From assembly GCF_011078175.1 (NCBI RefSeq), contig NZ_JAALCJ010000010.1, positions 1-64,000 of the forward strand: 64,000 nt of DNA. Direction: 5' to 3'. Shown piece by piece: positions 9,846 through 23,085 of this stretch. Source of the DNA: Enterobacter cloacae (GTDB lineage Bacteria; Pseudomonadota; Gammaproteobacteria; Enterobacterales; Enterobacteriaceae). The translations under genes were made by a program, and so were the position numbers. Position 1 is the stretch's first letter, and the number at the start of each line of letters is the position of its first letter. The notes under the pieces are model-generated. The model did not search any database. It was not told the DNA's origin and worked only from the letters and a program-made list of their open reading frames with translations.

Positions 9846-10622
9846 TTACGCTAAAATACGCGTGCCAATCGGCGTGCCGTTAAACAGCGCCGGGAGCTGC
9901 TCCGCGTGACGCCAGGAGGCGATATCGACCGGGCGACCCAGCGTGCGGGCCGCATCCAGCGCGGCGTTCACTTTAACGATCATGCCGTCGGTAATAATGC
10001 CCTGATCGATCAGCTGCTCGGCTTTCGCGGCAGTCATTTCCGCAATGCGCTGGCCTTTGCCATCAAGAATGCCGCTCACGTCGGAAAGCAGGATCAGGTC
10101 TGCGCCCAGCGTGGCAGCCAGCGCCGTCGCCGCCTGGTCGGCGTTGACGTTCATCAGCTCGCCCTCTTCGGTCACGCCGATAGAGCTCACCACCGGCAGG
10201 AAGCCGCCTTCGAGCAACGTATTAATCAGCTTAGGCGAACCCGGCTGCGCCAGTCCAACGTGACCAAGCTCTTCGTCGAGCTGGGTCACTTTTACGCTGT
10301 CGCCATCGCCCAGATAGAGGCCCACGGAGGCGATGTGATGTTTCTTCGCCCACGCCAGCAGCGTTTTGTTCGCCGTGCCCGCCAGCGCACCGGTAATGAT
10401 GTCAATCTGGTCAGCAGGCGTCACGCGCAGGCCGTTTTTCTTCTTCACGGGCAGGTTGAGCCCTTTCATCAGCTCATCCACCACGCAGCCGCCGCCGTGC
10501 ACAATCACCAGCGGACGTTGGTGTGATTCGCGATAGTTAACCAGCGCGGTAAACAGACGCTCCAGCGCTTCTTCGCTGTCCAGCAGTACACCACCGAGTT
10601 TGATAATTAATGGGTTCATCAT
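9846..10622 (-). CDS. argB: acetylglutamate kinase
   Basis: ArgB phosphorylates N-acetyl-L-glutamate, the second step of arginine synthesis. The 258-residue product is an amino acid kinase family protein with the N-terminal IIKLGGVLL motif, the glycine-rich [11 protein letters not shown] loop near residue 44 and the LLSDVSG segment near 180. Two adjacent ATG codons (10622 and 10619) follow an AAGG ribosome site; 10622 gives the E. coli length. It begins 6 bp after the argC stop codon, so the pair is probably translationally coupled. Confidence 0.96.
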   Translation of the reverse strand: MMNPLIIKLGGVLLDSEEALERLFTALVNYRESHQRPLVIVHGGGCVVDELMKGLNLPVKKKNGLRVTPADQIDIITGALAGTANKTLLAWAKKHHIASVGLYLGDGDSVKVTQLDEELGHVGLAQPGSPKLINTLLEGGFLPVVSSIGVTEEGELMNVNADQAATALAATLGADLILLSDVSGILDGKGQRIAEMTAAKAEQLIDQGIITDGMIVKVNAALDAARTLGRPVDIASWRHAEQLPALFNGTPIGTRILA

Positions 10623-10628
10623 CACACC

Positions 10629-11633
10629 TTAAATAAGAGCCTGCGTTTCAGGGAAGCCGAAACGAATATTTGCACACTGCATTGCCTGGGCAGCAGCGCC
10701 TTTGAGTAAGTTGTCTTCTGCGGCAACCACAATCAGATGCTCGCCCTGCACGGCGAAGCCGATGTCGCAGAACGGCAGGCCAACCACGTTTTTCAACGCC
10801 GGCACGCCTTTGTCGTACAGACGCACCAGTGGTTTATCCGCATACGCCTGCGTGAAGACCTCGCTCACCTGCTCTTTCGTCACGCCCGGCTTCAGGCGGC
10901 AGGTAATGGTTTCAAGGATCCCACGTGGGAAGCTGCCGAGGTGCGGAGTGAAAATCACCTCCGCCCCCAGATGGGTGGTGATTTCAGGGTGATGGCGGTG
11001 ATTAAACACGCCATACGGCTGAAGGCTCACTTCGCAGAAGCTGTTAGAGATCGCCGCTTTGCGCCCGGCGCCGCTCACGCCGCTGGTGGCGTTGATCACC
11101 GGCCACTGGTGCAGATCCAGCAAACCGGCGTCGATCAATGGCTTCAGGGAAAGCTGCGCCGCCGTCGGGTAGCATCCCGGCACGGCAATCAGGTTCGCTT
11201 CTTTCAGCTTATCTGCGCTCCACTCCGCCAGGCCATACACCGCTTTTTCGAGCAGATCCGGATGCTGATGGATGAAACCGTAATATTTTTCGTAGAACGC
11301 ACCGTCGTTAACGCGGAACGCGCCGGAGAGGTCGAACACCACGCAGCCGGCCGCCAGGAACTGCGGCGCCAGGTCGTGACTGACTTCGTGCGCGGTGGCT
11401 AAAAACACTATGTCGACGCCGTCGGTGAACTCGCTGATGTCAGACATGGGCTGTAAAGGCAAATCAACCACGCCCTTAAGCTGTGGATGCAAGTCGGAAA
11501 TTAACTTTCCGGCATCATTGCTTTGCGCTGACACGGTCAAAGCGGTTATGGTCATATGTGGGTGGCGATTTACGTAGCTTACAAGCTCTGCGCCCGCATA
11601 ACCGCTAGCGCCTACAATCAGCGTATTCAACAT
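10629..11633 (-). CDS. argC: N-acetyl-gamma-glutamyl-phosphate reductase
   Basis: ArgC reduces N-acetylglutamyl phosphate to the semialdehyde with NADPH, step three of arginine synthesis. The 334-residue product starts with a dinucleotide-binding motif ([12 protein letters not shown]) and carries the catalytic cysteine in the family motif VPGCYPTA near residue 154. It is the first gene of argCBH and diverges from argE over 88 bp that contain two ARG boxes. Confidence 0.97.
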   Translation of the reverse strand: MLNTLIVGASGYAGAELVSYVNRHPHMTITALTVSAQSNDAGKLISDLHPQLKGVVDLPLQPMSDISEFTDGVDIVFLATAHEVSHDLAPQFLAAGCVVFDLSGAFRVNDGAFYEKYYGFIHQHPDLLEKAVYGLAEWSADKLKEANLIAVPGCYPTAAQLSLKPLIDAGLLDLHQWPVINATSGVSGAGRKAAISNSFCEVSLQPYGVFNHRHHPEITTHLGAEVIFTPHLGSFPRGILETITCRLKPGVTKEQVSEVFTQAYADKPLVRLYDKGVPALKNVVGLPFCDIGFAVQGEHLIVVAAEDNLLKGAAAQAMQCANIRFGFPETQALI

Positions 11634-11656
11634 CGGGTTCCTTTATGCTCAACGTT

Positions 11657-11696
11657 AATGTATTTTTATTCACATTTATTGCATGAATATTGATAC
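11657..11696. promoter_or_regulatory. ArgR operator (two ARG boxes) between argC and argE
   Basis: Two 18-bp sequences (starting AATGTATTTTTATTCACA at 11657 and TTGCATGAATATTGATAC at 11679) match the ARG box pattern wnTGAATwwwwATTCAnw and are separated by 4 bp, close to the usual 3-bp spacing. ArgR with arginine should repress both divergent transcripts, as in E. coli argECBH. Confidence 0.85.
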
Positions 11697-11721
11697 TATC
11701 ACGACCTAAGGTGTGTCAACA

Positions 11722-12873
11722 ATGAAAATGAACTTACCGCCATTTATCGAGATCTACCGCGCCCTGATTGCCACACCGTCCATCAGCGCAACGGAAGAAG
11801 CGCTGGATCAAAGCAATGAGTCTTTAATCAATCTGCTGGCGGGTTGGTTTAGCGATCTTGGATTTAACGTTGAGGTACAACCCGTCCCCGGAACCCGCCA
11901 CAAATTTAACCTGTTGGCCAGCACCGGACATGGCGCAGGCGGCCTTCTGCTGGCTGGCCACACCGACACCGTGCCGTTTGACGATGGCCGTTGGACGCGC
12001 GATCCGTTCACGCTGACCGAGCATGACAACAAGCTTTATGGTCTGGGCACCGCCGACATGAAAGGTTTCTTCGCCTTTATCCTTGACGCGCTGCGTGACG
12101 TGGACGTGACAACCCTGAAGAAGCCGCTCTACATTCTGGCGACCGCCGATGAAGAGACCAGCATGGCGGGCGCACGTTATTTCTCTGAAAATACATCGAT
12201 TCGCCCGGACTGCGCGATCATTGGTGAACCCACCTCTTTGCAACCGATTCGTGCGCACAAAGGCCATATTTCGACGGCCGTGCGCGTGCTGGGCCAGTCC
12301 GGCCACTCCAGCGATCCGGCGCGCGGTGTAAATGCGATTGAGCTAATGCACGACGCCATCGGCCGCATCATGACCCTTCGCGACTCGCTGAAAGAACGTT
12401 ATCACTACGAGGCGTTTACCGTGCCTTACCCGACGCTGAACCTTGGCAGCCTGCACGGCGGCGATGCCTCGAACCGCATTTGCGCCTGCTGCGAGCTGCA
12501 TATGGACATCCGCCCGCTGCCGGGGATGACGTTGAGCGATCTCGACGGCTTGCTGAATGAAGCGCTGGCCCCGGTGAGCGAGCGCTGGCCGGGCCGCCTG
12601 ACGGTCTCTGAACTGCATCCGCCAATCCCGGGTTACGAATGCCCGCCGGATCACCAGCTGGTGGAAGTGGTAGAAAAGCTGCTCGGTGAGAAAACCGACG
12701 TGGTGAACTACTGCACCGAAGCGCCGTTTATTCAGACGCTTTGCCCTACGCTGGTCCTGGGCCCTGGCTCAATTAACCAGGCGCACCAGCCGGATGAGTA
12801 TCTGGAAACCCGCTTCATCAAACCCACCCGCGAACTCATTACTCAGGTTGTGCATCACTTCTGCTGGCATTAA
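11722..12873 (+). CDS. argE: acetylornithine deacetylase
   Basis: ArgE hydrolyses N-acetylornithine to ornithine in the linear arginine pathway. The 383-residue product is an M20-family metalloenzyme: the first metal ligands lie in [13 protein letters not shown] (about residue 80), the bridging aspartate in LGTADMKGF (about 112), the general base in ATADEETSM (about 144), and a further histidine in the C-terminal [10 protein letters not shown]. The ATG at 11722 aligns with the E. coli start; an in-frame GTG three codons upstream has no better ribosome site. Confidence 0.96.
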   Translation: MKMNLPPFIEIYRALIATPSISATEEALDQSNESLINLLAGWFSDLGFNVEVQPVPGTRHKFNLLASTGHGAGGLLLAGHTDTVPFDDGRWTRDPFTLTEHDNKLYGLGTADMKGFFAFILDALRDVDVTTLKKPLYILATADEETSMAGARYFSENTSIRPDCAIIGEPTSLQPIRAHKGHISTAVRVLGQSGHSSDPARGVNAIELMHDAIGRIMTLRDSLKERYHYEAFTVPYPTLNLGSLHGGDASNRICACCELHMDIRPLPGMTLSDLDGLLNEALAPVSERWPGRLTVSELHPPIPGYECPPDHQLVEVVEKLLGEKTDVVNYCTEAPFIQTLCPTLVLGPGSINQAHQPDEYLETRFIKPTRELITQVVHHFCWH

Positions 12874-12890
12874 AACCGCACCGAAAATTC

Positions 12891-12923
12891 CCCTCTCCCT
12901 GTGGGAGAGGGTTCGGCTGAGGG
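12891..12923. repeat. CCCTCTCCC-type palindromic repeat, copy 2
   Basis: CCCTCTCCC-TGT-GGGAGAGGG followed by GTTCGGCTGAGGG, in the 271-bp gap between argE and ppc. The same inverted repeat as copy 1. Confidence 0.85.
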
Positions 12924-13144
12924 CAACAAATCGCATGATCTCCGTCACATTCCCATAAGCATCTCTTATCTGACGCAATGCGAATTAAATTTCGTAAATT
13001 GCCCGCATTTATCCGTTTGCTGAACCGTTTTCGCAGCAATTGACGACGGGGGTTTTACGTGGCTTTATAAAGGGAGATGACAAAATAATGTCCAGAAGAT
13101 TTTCGCATGGGCATAAACAAAAATGATGGGGTGACTGGGTTTTT

Positions 13145-15796
13145 ATGAACGAACAATATTCCGCGTTGCGTAGTAATGTCAGTATGCTCGGCAAAGTGCT
13201 TGGAGATACCATCAAAGATGCGTTGGGGGAGAACATCCTCGACCGCGTTGAAACCATCCGCAAGCTGTCTAAATCATCCCGCGCCGGTAACGAGGCCAAT
13301 CGTCAGGAGCTGCTCACCACCTTGCAGAACCTCTCCAACGATGAGCTGCTGCCTGTTGCCCGGGCCTTCAGCCAGTTCCTGAATCTGGCAAACACTGCTG
13401 AGCAATACCACAGCATTTCGCCGAAAGGCGAAGCGGCCAGCAACCCGGAAGTCATTGCCCGCACCCTACGCAAACTCAAAGACCAGCCCGACCTCAACGA
13501 AGCGACCATCAAAAAAGCGGTGGAATCCCTTTCGCTGGAACTGGTTCTGACCGCGCACCCAACTGAAATCACGCGTCGTACGCTGATCCATAAAATGGTG
13601 GAAGTGAACAACTGTCTGAAGCAGCTGGATAACAAAGACATCGCCGACTACGAACGTAACCAGCTGATGCGCCGTCTGCGCCAGCTGATTGCCCAGTCCT
13701 GGCACACGGATGAAATTCGTAAACACCGCCCAAGCCCTATCGACGAAGCCAAATGGGGCTTTGCGGTGGTGGAAAACAGCCTGTGGGAAGGGGTACCTAA
13801 CTATCTGCGCGAGCTGAACGAACAGCTGGAAGAGAACCTCGGCTACCGTCTACCGGTTGACTTTGTGCCAGTACGCTTCACCTCCTGGATGGGCGGCGAC
13901 CGCGACGGCAACCCGAACGTCACCGCGGAAATCACGCGCCACGTTCTGCTGCTGAGCCGCTGGAAAGCGACCGACCTGTTCCTGAAAGATATTCAGGTGC
14001 TGATCTCCGAACTGTCGATGGTAGAAGCGACGCCGGAACTGCGCGCGCTGGCCGGTGAAGAGGGCGCCAGCGAGCCGTACCGTTTCCTGATGAAAAAACT
14101 GCGCGGTCAGCTGATGGCGACTCAGGCCTGGCTGGAAGCGCGTCTGAAAGGCCAGCGCCTGCCGAAGCCGGAAGGCCTGCTCAGCCAGAACGAACAGCTA
14201 TGGGAACCGCTGTATGCCTGTTACAAATCGCTCCAGGCCTGCGGGATGGGCATCATCGCCAACGGTGAACTGCTCGACACCCTGCGCCGCGTGAAGTGTT
14301 TCGGCGTGCCGCTGGTGCGTATCGACGTTCGTCAGGAAAGTACCCGTCATACCGAAGCGCTGGGCGAGCTGACCCGCTATCTCGGCATCGGCGACTATGA
14401 AAGCTGGTCAGAAGCCGACAAACAGGCGTTCCTGATCCGCGAGCTAAACTCCAAGCGCCCGCTGCTGCCGCGCAACTGGGAACCGAGCAACGACACCCGC
14501 GAAGTGCTCAACACCTGTAAAGCGATCGTCGATGCACCGAAAGGATCGGTGGCCGCCTATGTGATCTCCATGGCGAAGACGCCGTCCGACGTGCTGGCCG
14601 TTCACCTGCTGCTGAAAGAAGCGGGCATTGACTATGCTCTGCCGGTGGCCCCGCTGTTTGAGACCCTTGATGACCTGAACAACGCCAACGACGTCATGAC
14701 CCAGTTACTGAACATCGACTGGTATCGCGGCTTTATTCAGGGCAAACAGATGGTGATGATTGGCTATTCCGACTCCGCGAAAGATGCGGGCGTGATGGCC
14801 GCCTCCTGGGCGCAGTACCAGGCGCAGGACGCGCTAATCAAAACCTGCGAGAAAGCCGGTATTGAACTGACTCTGTTCCACGGACGCGGCGGCTCAATTG
14901 GTCGTGGCGGTGCGCCTGCCCACGCAGCCCTGCTCTCTCAACCACCGGGAAGCCTGAAAGGCGGCCTGCGCGTGACCGAGCAGGGCGAGATGATCCGCTT
15001 CAAGTACGGCCTGCCGGAAGTCACCATCAGCAGCCTGTCGCTTTACACCAGTGCGATCCTCGAAGCGAACCTGCTGCCGCCGCCGGAGCCAAAAGAGTCC
15101 TGGTGCCGAATTATGGACGAGCTGTCAGACATCTCTTGCGATCTGTACCGCGGCTACGTACGTGAAAACAACGATTTCGTCCCATACTTCCGTTCAGCCA
15201 CGCCTGAACAGGAGCTGGGTAAATTGCCGCTGGGTTCGCGTCCTGCCAAGCGTCGCCCGACTGGCGGTGTCGAATCCCTGCGCGCCATTCCGTGGATCTT
15301 TGCCTGGACGCAGAACCGTCTGATGCTGCCAGCCTGGCTGGGTGCCGGTGCGGCGCTGCAAAAAGTGGTGGAAGACGGTAAGCAGAGCGAACTGGAAACC
15401 ATGTGCCGCGACTGGCCGTTCTTCTCTACCCGTCTGGGCATGCTGGAGATGGTCTTCTCGAAAGCCGACCTGTGGCTGGCGGAATACTACGATCAGCGTC
15501 TGGTGAAACCCGAACTGTGGGCGCTGGGTAAAGAGCTGCGCGAGCTACTGGAAGGCGACATTAAAGTGGTGCTGGATATTGCCAACGACTCCCACCTGAT
15601 GGAAGACCTGCCGTGGATTGCCGAATCAATCCAGCTGCGTAATATTTACACCGACCCGCTGAACGTTTTACAGGCAGAACTGCTGCACCGTTCCCGCCTG
15701 GCGGAAGAGGAAGGTAAAGAGCCGGACCCGCGCGTTGAACAGGCGCTGATGGTGACGATTGCAGGCGTTGCGGCGGGTATGCGCAACACCGGTTAA
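13145..15796 (+). CDS. ppc: phosphoenolpyruvate carboxylase
   Basis: Ppc carboxylates phosphoenolpyruvate to oxaloacetate, the main anaplerotic reaction on glucose. The 883-residue product has the same length as the E. coli enzyme. The catalytic histidine motif [13 protein letters not shown] lies near residue 135, the glycine-rich active-site loop [14 protein letters not shown] near 578, and the C-terminus ends in the conserved GMRNTG. The enzyme is allosterically activated by acetyl-CoA and inhibited by aspartate. Upstream is a 271-bp gap with a palindromic repeat; downstream a terminator-like hairpin. Confidence 0.98.
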   Translation: MNEQYSALRSNVSMLGKVLGDTIKDALGENILDRVETIRKLSKSSRAGNEANRQELLTTLQNLSNDELLPVARAFSQFLNLANTAEQYHSISPKGEAASNPEVIARTLRKLKDQPDLNEATIKKAVESLSLELVLTAHPTEITRRTLIHKMVEVNNCLKQLDNKDIADYERNQLMRRLRQLIAQSWHTDEIRKHRPSPIDEAKWGFAVVENSLWEGVPNYLRELNEQLEENLGYRLPVDFVPVRFTSWMGGDRDGNPNVTAEITRHVLLLSRWKATDLFLKDIQVLISELSMVEATPELRALAGEEGASEPYRFLMKKLRGQLMATQAWLEARLKGQRLPKPEGLLSQNEQLWEPLYACYKSLQACGMGIIANGELLDTLRRVKCFGVPLVRIDVRQESTRHTEALGELTRYLGIGDYESWSEADKQAFLIRELNSKRPLLPRNWEPSNDTREVLNTCKAIVDAPKGSVAAYVISMAKTPSDVLAVHLLLKEAGIDYALPVAPLFETLDDLNNANDVMTQLLNIDWYRGFIQGKQMVMIGYSDSAKDAGVMAASWAQYQAQDALIKTCEKAGIELTLFHGRGGSIGRGGAPAHAALLSQPPGSLKGGLRVTEQGEMIRFKYGLPEVTISSLSLYTSAILEANLLPPPEPKESWCRIMDELSDISCDLYRGYVRENNDFVPYFRSATPEQELGKLPLGSRPAKRRPTGGVESLRAIPWIFAWTQNRLMLPAWLGAGAALQKVVEDGKQSELETMCRDWPFFSTRLGMLEMVFSKADLWLAEYYDQRLVKPELWALGKELRELLEGDIKVVLDIANDSHLMEDLPWIAESIQLRNIYTDPLNVLQAELLHRSRLAEEEGKEPDPRVEQALMVTIAGVAAGMRNTG

Positions 15797-15803
15797 TGCT
15801 CGG

Positions 15804-15832
15804 TGCCCGGCAGCGTTACGCTTGCCGGGCAC
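15804..15832 (+). terminator. hairpin downstream of ppc
   Basis: GTGCCCGGCA-GCGTTACGC-TTGCCGGGCAC forms a strong 10-bp stem eight bases after the ppc stop codon. No clear T-run follows, so it could be a terminator of another kind or a REP-like 3' stabilising element. Confidence 0.55.
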
Positions 15833-16014
15833 ATCTCGATCTCCTCCCCTCCCTGATATTCCACACATTTTTTGCCACCGGTCAGGCAATCACGTTTCCC
15901 TTAGACGTAGCGCAACAAATGTCCGGCACGCCGGGAGTAGAGTCACTCTCAGAGCAGTTCGAACAGGACAGGAAAAACGCGTTTGTTTACCTCAAACACT
16001 AAGGGAGTAATGTT

Positions 16015-17118
16015 ATGGACCGTATCATTCAATCGCCGGGAAAATATATCCAGGGCGCAGATGTTCTCACCCGTCTCGGCGACTACTTGAAGCCGCTGGC
16101 GAATCGTTGGCTTGTGGTGGGCGATAAATTTGTACTGGGTTTTGCTGAAGAAACCCTGCGTCAGAGTTTTAAACAAGCCGGACTCCATGCTGAAATCGCA
16201 CCGTTTGGCGGCGAATGTTCACAAAACGAAATCGATCGTTTGAAAAAGCTGGCCGACAGCGCCGACTGCCTCGCGGTGCTGGGTATCGGCGGCGGTAAAA
16301 CGCTGGATACCGCCAAAGCGCTGGCCCATTTTATGGACGTGCCGGTGGCCATTGCCCCGACCATTGCCTCCACCGATGCGCCGTGCAGCGCCCTCTCCGT
16401 GATTTATACCGACAGCGGCGAGTTTGATCGCTATCTGATGCTGCCGCATAACCCAAACATGGTGATTGTCGACACCAAAGTAGTGGCCAGCGCACCTGCG
16501 CGCCTGCTGGCCGCCGGGATTGGCGATGCCCTCGCCACCTGGTTTGAAGCCCGCGCCTGTTCGCGCAGCGGTGCCACCACCATGGCCGGCGGCAAGTGCA
16601 CGCAGGCGGCGCTAGCGTTGGCTGAGCTGTGCTACAACACGCTGGTTGAAGAAGGTGAGAAGGCAATGCTCGCGGCGGAACAGCACGTGGTAACGCCTGC
16701 ACTGGAACGCATTATCGAAGCCAACACTTATCTGAGCGGCGTAGGCTTTGAAAGCGGCGGGCTGGCGGCGGCACACGCTATTCACAACGGCATGACGGCG
16801 GTGCCAGATGCGCATCATTTCTATCATGGTGAAAAGGTTGCGTTCGGCACGCTGACGCAGCTGGTACTGGAGAACGCGCCGGTTGAAGAAATTGAGACCG
16901 TCGCCGCGCTTTGCCACAGCGTTGGGCTGCCGATCACTCTGGCGCAGCTAAACATCAAAGAAGATATTCCGGCCAAAATGCGTCTGATCGCGGAGGCGTC
17001 CTGTGCCGAAGGGGAAACCATTCACAACATGCCTGGCGGCGTAACGCCGGATCAGGTCTATGCGGCGCTGCTGGTGGCGGACCAGTACGGACAGCGTTTC
17101 CTCCATGAGTGGGAGTAA
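16015..17118 (+). CDS. gldA: glycerol dehydrogenase, NAD+-dependent
   Basis: GldA oxidises glycerol to dihydroxyacetone and can also reduce methylglyoxal. The 367-residue product is a zinc-type group III alcohol dehydrogenase: the NAD-binding [13 protein letters not shown] motif lies near residue 93, and the metal-binding region includes GIGDALATW near 170 and two histidines in [10 protein letters not shown] and [12 protein letters not shown] near 254-271. In K-12 gldA is preceded by fsaB and PTS genes; here it stands alone between ppc and katG, after a GGGAG ribosome site. Confidence 0.96.
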   Translation: MDRIIQSPGKYIQGADVLTRLGDYLKPLANRWLVVGDKFVLGFAEETLRQSFKQAGLHAEIAPFGGECSQNEIDRLKKLADSADCLAVLGIGGGKTLDTAKALAHFMDVPVAIAPTIASTDAPCSALSVIYTDSGEFDRYLMLPHNPNMVIVDTKVVASAPARLLAAGIGDALATWFEARACSRSGATTMAGGKCTQAALALAELCYNTLVEEGEKAMLAAEQHVVTPALERIIEANTYLSGVGFESGGLAAAHAIHNGMTAVPDAHHFYHGEKVAFGTLTQLVLENAPVEEIETVAALCHSVGLPITLAQLNIKEDIPAKMRLIAEASCAEGETIHNMPGGVTPDQVYAALLVADQYGQRFLHEWE

Positions 17119-17124
17119 TAAAAA

Positions 17125-17203
17125 AGCCGGGTAGCGCTGCGCTTACCCGGCCTACATGGCACTTTAATTTGTAGGCCGGGTAAGGCGTAGCCGCCACCCG
17201 GCA
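17125..17203. repeat. paired REP elements between gldA and katG
   Basis: Two REP-like units in opposite orientation: GCCGGGTAGCGCTGCGCTTACCCGGC (17126-17151) and GCCGGGTAAGGCGTAGCCGCCACCCGGC (17175-17202), joined by a short AT-rich spacer. The head-to-head pair matches a BIME layout and sits between two convergent genes, where it may end both transcripts. Confidence 0.75.
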
Positions 17204-17209
17204 CAAGGG

Positions 17210-19411
<2,202 letters not shown>

Positions 19412-19431
19412 TTACCGTTACGATATACACC

Positions 19432-19480
19432 ACTAGCGATAAGAGATAGTTGAATTAATCCACAGATTCGATAGCTAATA
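19432..19480 (-). promoter_or_regulatory. katG promoter region with OxyR-like elements
   Basis: Upstream of katG several ATAG-type half-sites are spaced at roughly helical intervals (GCGATAAGAGATAG, then TTCGATAGCTA), as in OxyR-bound katG promoters. The match is by eye and the exact site is not defined. Confidence 0.5.
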
Positions 19481-19502
19481 CCTTTTAACTCTCTGTTCGT
19501 TT

Positions 19503-19530
19503 AAAAAACCCTCATTTTATGAGGGTTTTT
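19503..19530 (-). terminator. metF terminator
   Basis: AAAACCCTC-ATTTTAT-GAGGGTTTTT is a perfect stem with A-rich and T-rich flanks directly after the metF stop codon, so it can terminate metF on the minus strand and could act in both directions. Confidence 0.85.
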
Positions 19531-19533
19531 ACT

Positions 19534-20427
<894 letters not shown>

Positions 20428-20466
20428 TTACCTCTATCTTTCGCGTGTCGTTGTTTGTTGTGTTGT

Positions 20467-20498
20467 GAACTTCTATACGTTTAGACGTCCAGATGTAA
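20467..20498 (-). promoter_or_regulatory. MetJ operator upstream of metF
   Basis: Four 8-bp units in tandem (GAACTTCT, ATACGTTT, AGACGTCC, AGATGTAA) resemble the met box AGACGTCT; the third matches at seven positions. MetJ with S-adenosylmethionine should repress metF here. Confidence 0.8.
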
Positions 20499-20606
20499 AA
20501 ATGACGGAAAAGCGGGATGACGTCAACAGAAATAATCAACATTAACGGTGAGGTTTGTTCAGGGAAGATGAAGGGCGTTCATGATGGGGGTGAGTGCGGT
20601 TTGATA

Positions 20607-20641
20607 CCCTCACCCTGACCCTCTCCCACAGGGAGAGGGAA
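20607..20641. repeat. CCCTCTCCC-type palindromic repeat, copy 3
   Basis: CCCTCACCCTGA followed by CCCTCTCCC-ACA-GGGAGAGGG, the reverse orientation of copies 1 and 2, just after the metL stop codon and between metL and the metF operator. Confidence 0.85.
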
Positions 20642-20650
20642 ATGCAGACG

Positions 20651-23083
20651 TTACAGCAGCTTAGCCAGACGATTAATGTCGGACTGAATGGCTCCGGCGG
20701 TGACATCGCGTCCCGCGCCAGGACCGCGGATCACCAGCGGGTTATCGCGATACCAGCGGCTTTCGATGGCGAAGACGTTGTCGCATGGCAGGAGCGCCGC
20801 CAGCGGATGTTCAGGACGCACCGCCTCCACGCCCACGCGCGCTTTACCGTTCGCCTCGAAGCGCGCCACATAGCGCAGCACCAGGCCCATCTCGTTAGCC
20901 GCTTCCAGACGTTGCACCATCTGCTCGTTAAGCTCGTCACCGTTCTCGAAGAAGTGATCGACAGACCCTTCCTCGCAGCCCGCTGGCACCAGAGACTCAA
21001 CGCGCACCTGACCCGGCTCAATGTCGTAGCCCGCTTCACGCGCCAGGATGACCAGCTTACGCATCACATCTTTACCGGCAAGGTCCACACGCGGATCCGG
21101 CTCGGTTAAGCCCTGCTGCCACGCCTGATCCACCAACTCAGTGAACGGAACGGTGCCGTCAAATTGCAAAAACAGCCAGGAGAGCGTGCCGGAGAAGATA
21201 CCGCTCAGCGCAAGTATGCTGTCGCCGCTTTCAATCAGGTCGCGCACGGTATGGTTAACCGGCAGACCTGCGCCAACGGTGGCGTTGTAAAGCCAGTGAC
21301 GACCCGTTTTTTCGAACGCGTCATGGATCTGGCGATATTTGTCAGTGCTGCTCGCTCCCGCCAGCTTGTTGGCGCTGATGACGTGGAAACCGTGGCTGGC
21401 GAAATCCAGATACTGATCGGCCAGCTGTTCGCTGGCGGTCACATCCAGCACCACCAGATCGTCATACGGGTGCGCGCGCATCCACAGGAACAGCGACTCT
21501 TCGTCTTGCTCAACCGCTTCATCGTTAAAGAAGGCCAGCGCACGGCTGGCGTCCAGCCCTTCGTAGTTCAGCAGGCTGCGGCGGCTGTCCACCACCCCTG
21601 CCAGAATAAATTCAAACCCGGTACGCGCCGACAGCGTCACCTGCTCGCGGGCGAACAGCTCCAGCCAGCGGGAACCGATATTCCCTTTACCGAACAGTAC
21701 CAGACCGATACGTTTTTCGGCGCGGAACAGCGAGGTGTGCAGACCCTGAATCAGGCTTTCGGTTGGCCCTTTACGCAGCACGGCAACCAGGCTGATACCC
21801 TCTTCCGACTGCCAGGTAAACTCAACCGGCTGGCCTTTAAGCTGCTGCCAGAAGCGGTGGCAGTGCAGCGGGTTTCGGGTAACGCCCGCGCCCACCATCG
21901 CCACCATCGCCAGCCCCTGACGCAGACGAAGCTCACCCGGCAGGCCCGCTTCATCAAGAATTTTCAGGGCACTGTCCACCACTTCGGCGGTATAGCAGAA
22001 CTGCAACAGTTGACGATCGTTATGTACGCCAACGGCCAACGGACGCATCTGCGCTCGCTTCAGGATAGTGTCGATATCTTTGTGCGCCAGTTTGAAATCC
22101 TGACCTGCTGGCACCTGGAACTCAATCAGGCAGATGTCGTCGTGGCTGGTAACAATGCGCGCGCCCGTGCCGGATGCCAGCACGCGCTCGATGCGAGTGG
22201 AACCCTGATCCGGCGTGTAGCTACAGCGTAGTTGCAGGTCGATGTCGCTGCCGGATACCGGCTGTAGCGTGCGCGCGTGCAGCACCGGGGCCGCCAGACG
22301 CGCCAGCTCGCTCGCTTCGTCGAGACGCAGCAGCGGCAGCAGGCAGGCATCTTTCACTTTGCGCGGGTCAGCGCTGTAGACGCCGGCCACGTCGCTCCAG
22401 ATGGTAACGCGGGACACCCCCGCCAGGGCACCAATCTGCGTGGCCGAGTAGTCCGAGCCGTTACGGCCCAGCAGCACGGTTTCGCCGGCATTGCTGCGGC
22501 TGATAAAGCCGGTGACGACAATACGTTTACCAGGATGTTGCACCAGCAGCTGTTGCAGCAGCGGGTAAGACAACCCTTCGTCCACCTGAGGCTGCGCGGC
22601 ACGTTCGGCACGCAGGAAATCACGCGCGTCAAGCCAGGCGGCATCCACACCAAGATGTTGCAGCACGGCGGCCATCAGGCGCGCGGACCACACTTCACCG
22701 TGGCCAACCACTTCGGCATACACCGCGTCGGTGATCCCGCTGTCCAGCAGGGCCGCCAGACGTTCAAGATCGTGCGTGAAAGCGCTGATCAGCCCGTCAG
22801 CTACGTCCGCTGGCAGCAGGCCAGCAATCAGTTCGCTCTGATAGCGACGTAAAGATTGTTGCACCTGATGCGCAGAGAGGCGATCGGTCTGGCTCAGTTT
22901 CAGCCAGCTAATCAACTGGTTGGTGGTGCTGCCCGCCGCGGAGACAACCATCATGTCCCCCGGCATCGAATACTCTGCCATGATCCCCGCGACCCGCAGG
23001 TAACATTTCACATCAGCAAGACTACTACCACCAAACTTGTGCAGCTGGCGACCCTTCGCCCCTGCCTGCGCTATCACACTCAT
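20651..23083 (-). CDS. metL: bifunctional aspartokinase II / homoserine dehydrogenase II
   Basis: MetL catalyses the first and third steps of the aspartate pathway toward methionine. The 810-residue fusion protein begins with an aspartokinase domain (HKFGGSSLADV at the N-terminus, GRNGSDYSATQIGAL near residue 210), has a central linker region, and ends in a homoserine dehydrogenase domain whose dinucleotide motif LFGKGNIGSRWLELF begins near residue 463, with SGTLSWL further on. Length and order agree with E. coli MetL. It starts 2 bp after the metB stop codon, so the two genes form one operon under MetJ. Confidence 0.97.
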   Translation of the reverse strand: MSVIAQAGAKGRQLHKFGGSSLADVKCYLRVAGIMAEYSMPGDMMVVSAAGSTTNQLISWLKLSQTDRLSAHQVQQSLRRYQSELIAGLLPADVADGLISAFTHDLERLAALLDSGITDAVYAEVVGHGEVWSARLMAAVLQHLGVDAAWLDARDFLRAERAAQPQVDEGLSYPLLQQLLVQHPGKRIVVTGFISRSNAGETVLLGRNGSDYSATQIGALAGVSRVTIWSDVAGVYSADPRKVKDACLLPLLRLDEASELARLAAPVLHARTLQPVSGSDIDLQLRCSYTPDQGSTRIERVLASGTGARIVTSHDDICLIEFQVPAGQDFKLAHKDIDTILKRAQMRPLAVGVHNDRQLLQFCYTAEVVDSALKILDEAGLPGELRLRQGLAMVAMVGAGVTRNPLHCHRFWQQLKGQPVEFTWQSEEGISLVAVLRKGPTESLIQGLHTSLFRAEKRIGLVLFGKGNIGSRWLELFAREQVTLSARTGFEFILAGVVDSRRSLLNYEGLDASRALAFFNDEAVEQDEESLFLWMRAHPYDDLVVLDVTASEQLADQYLDFASHGFHVISANKLAGASSTDKYRQIHDAFEKTGRHWLYNATVGAGLPVNHTVRDLIESGDSILALSGIFSGTLSWLFLQFDGTVPFTELVDQAWQQGLTEPDPRVDLAGKDVMRKLVILAREAGYDIEPGQVRVESLVPAGCEEGSVDHFFENGDELNEQMVQRLEAANEMGLVLRYVARFEANGKARVGVEAVRPEHPLAALLPCDNVFAIESRWYRDNPLVIRGPGAGRDVTAGAIQSDINRLAKLL

Positions 23084-23085
23084 GA

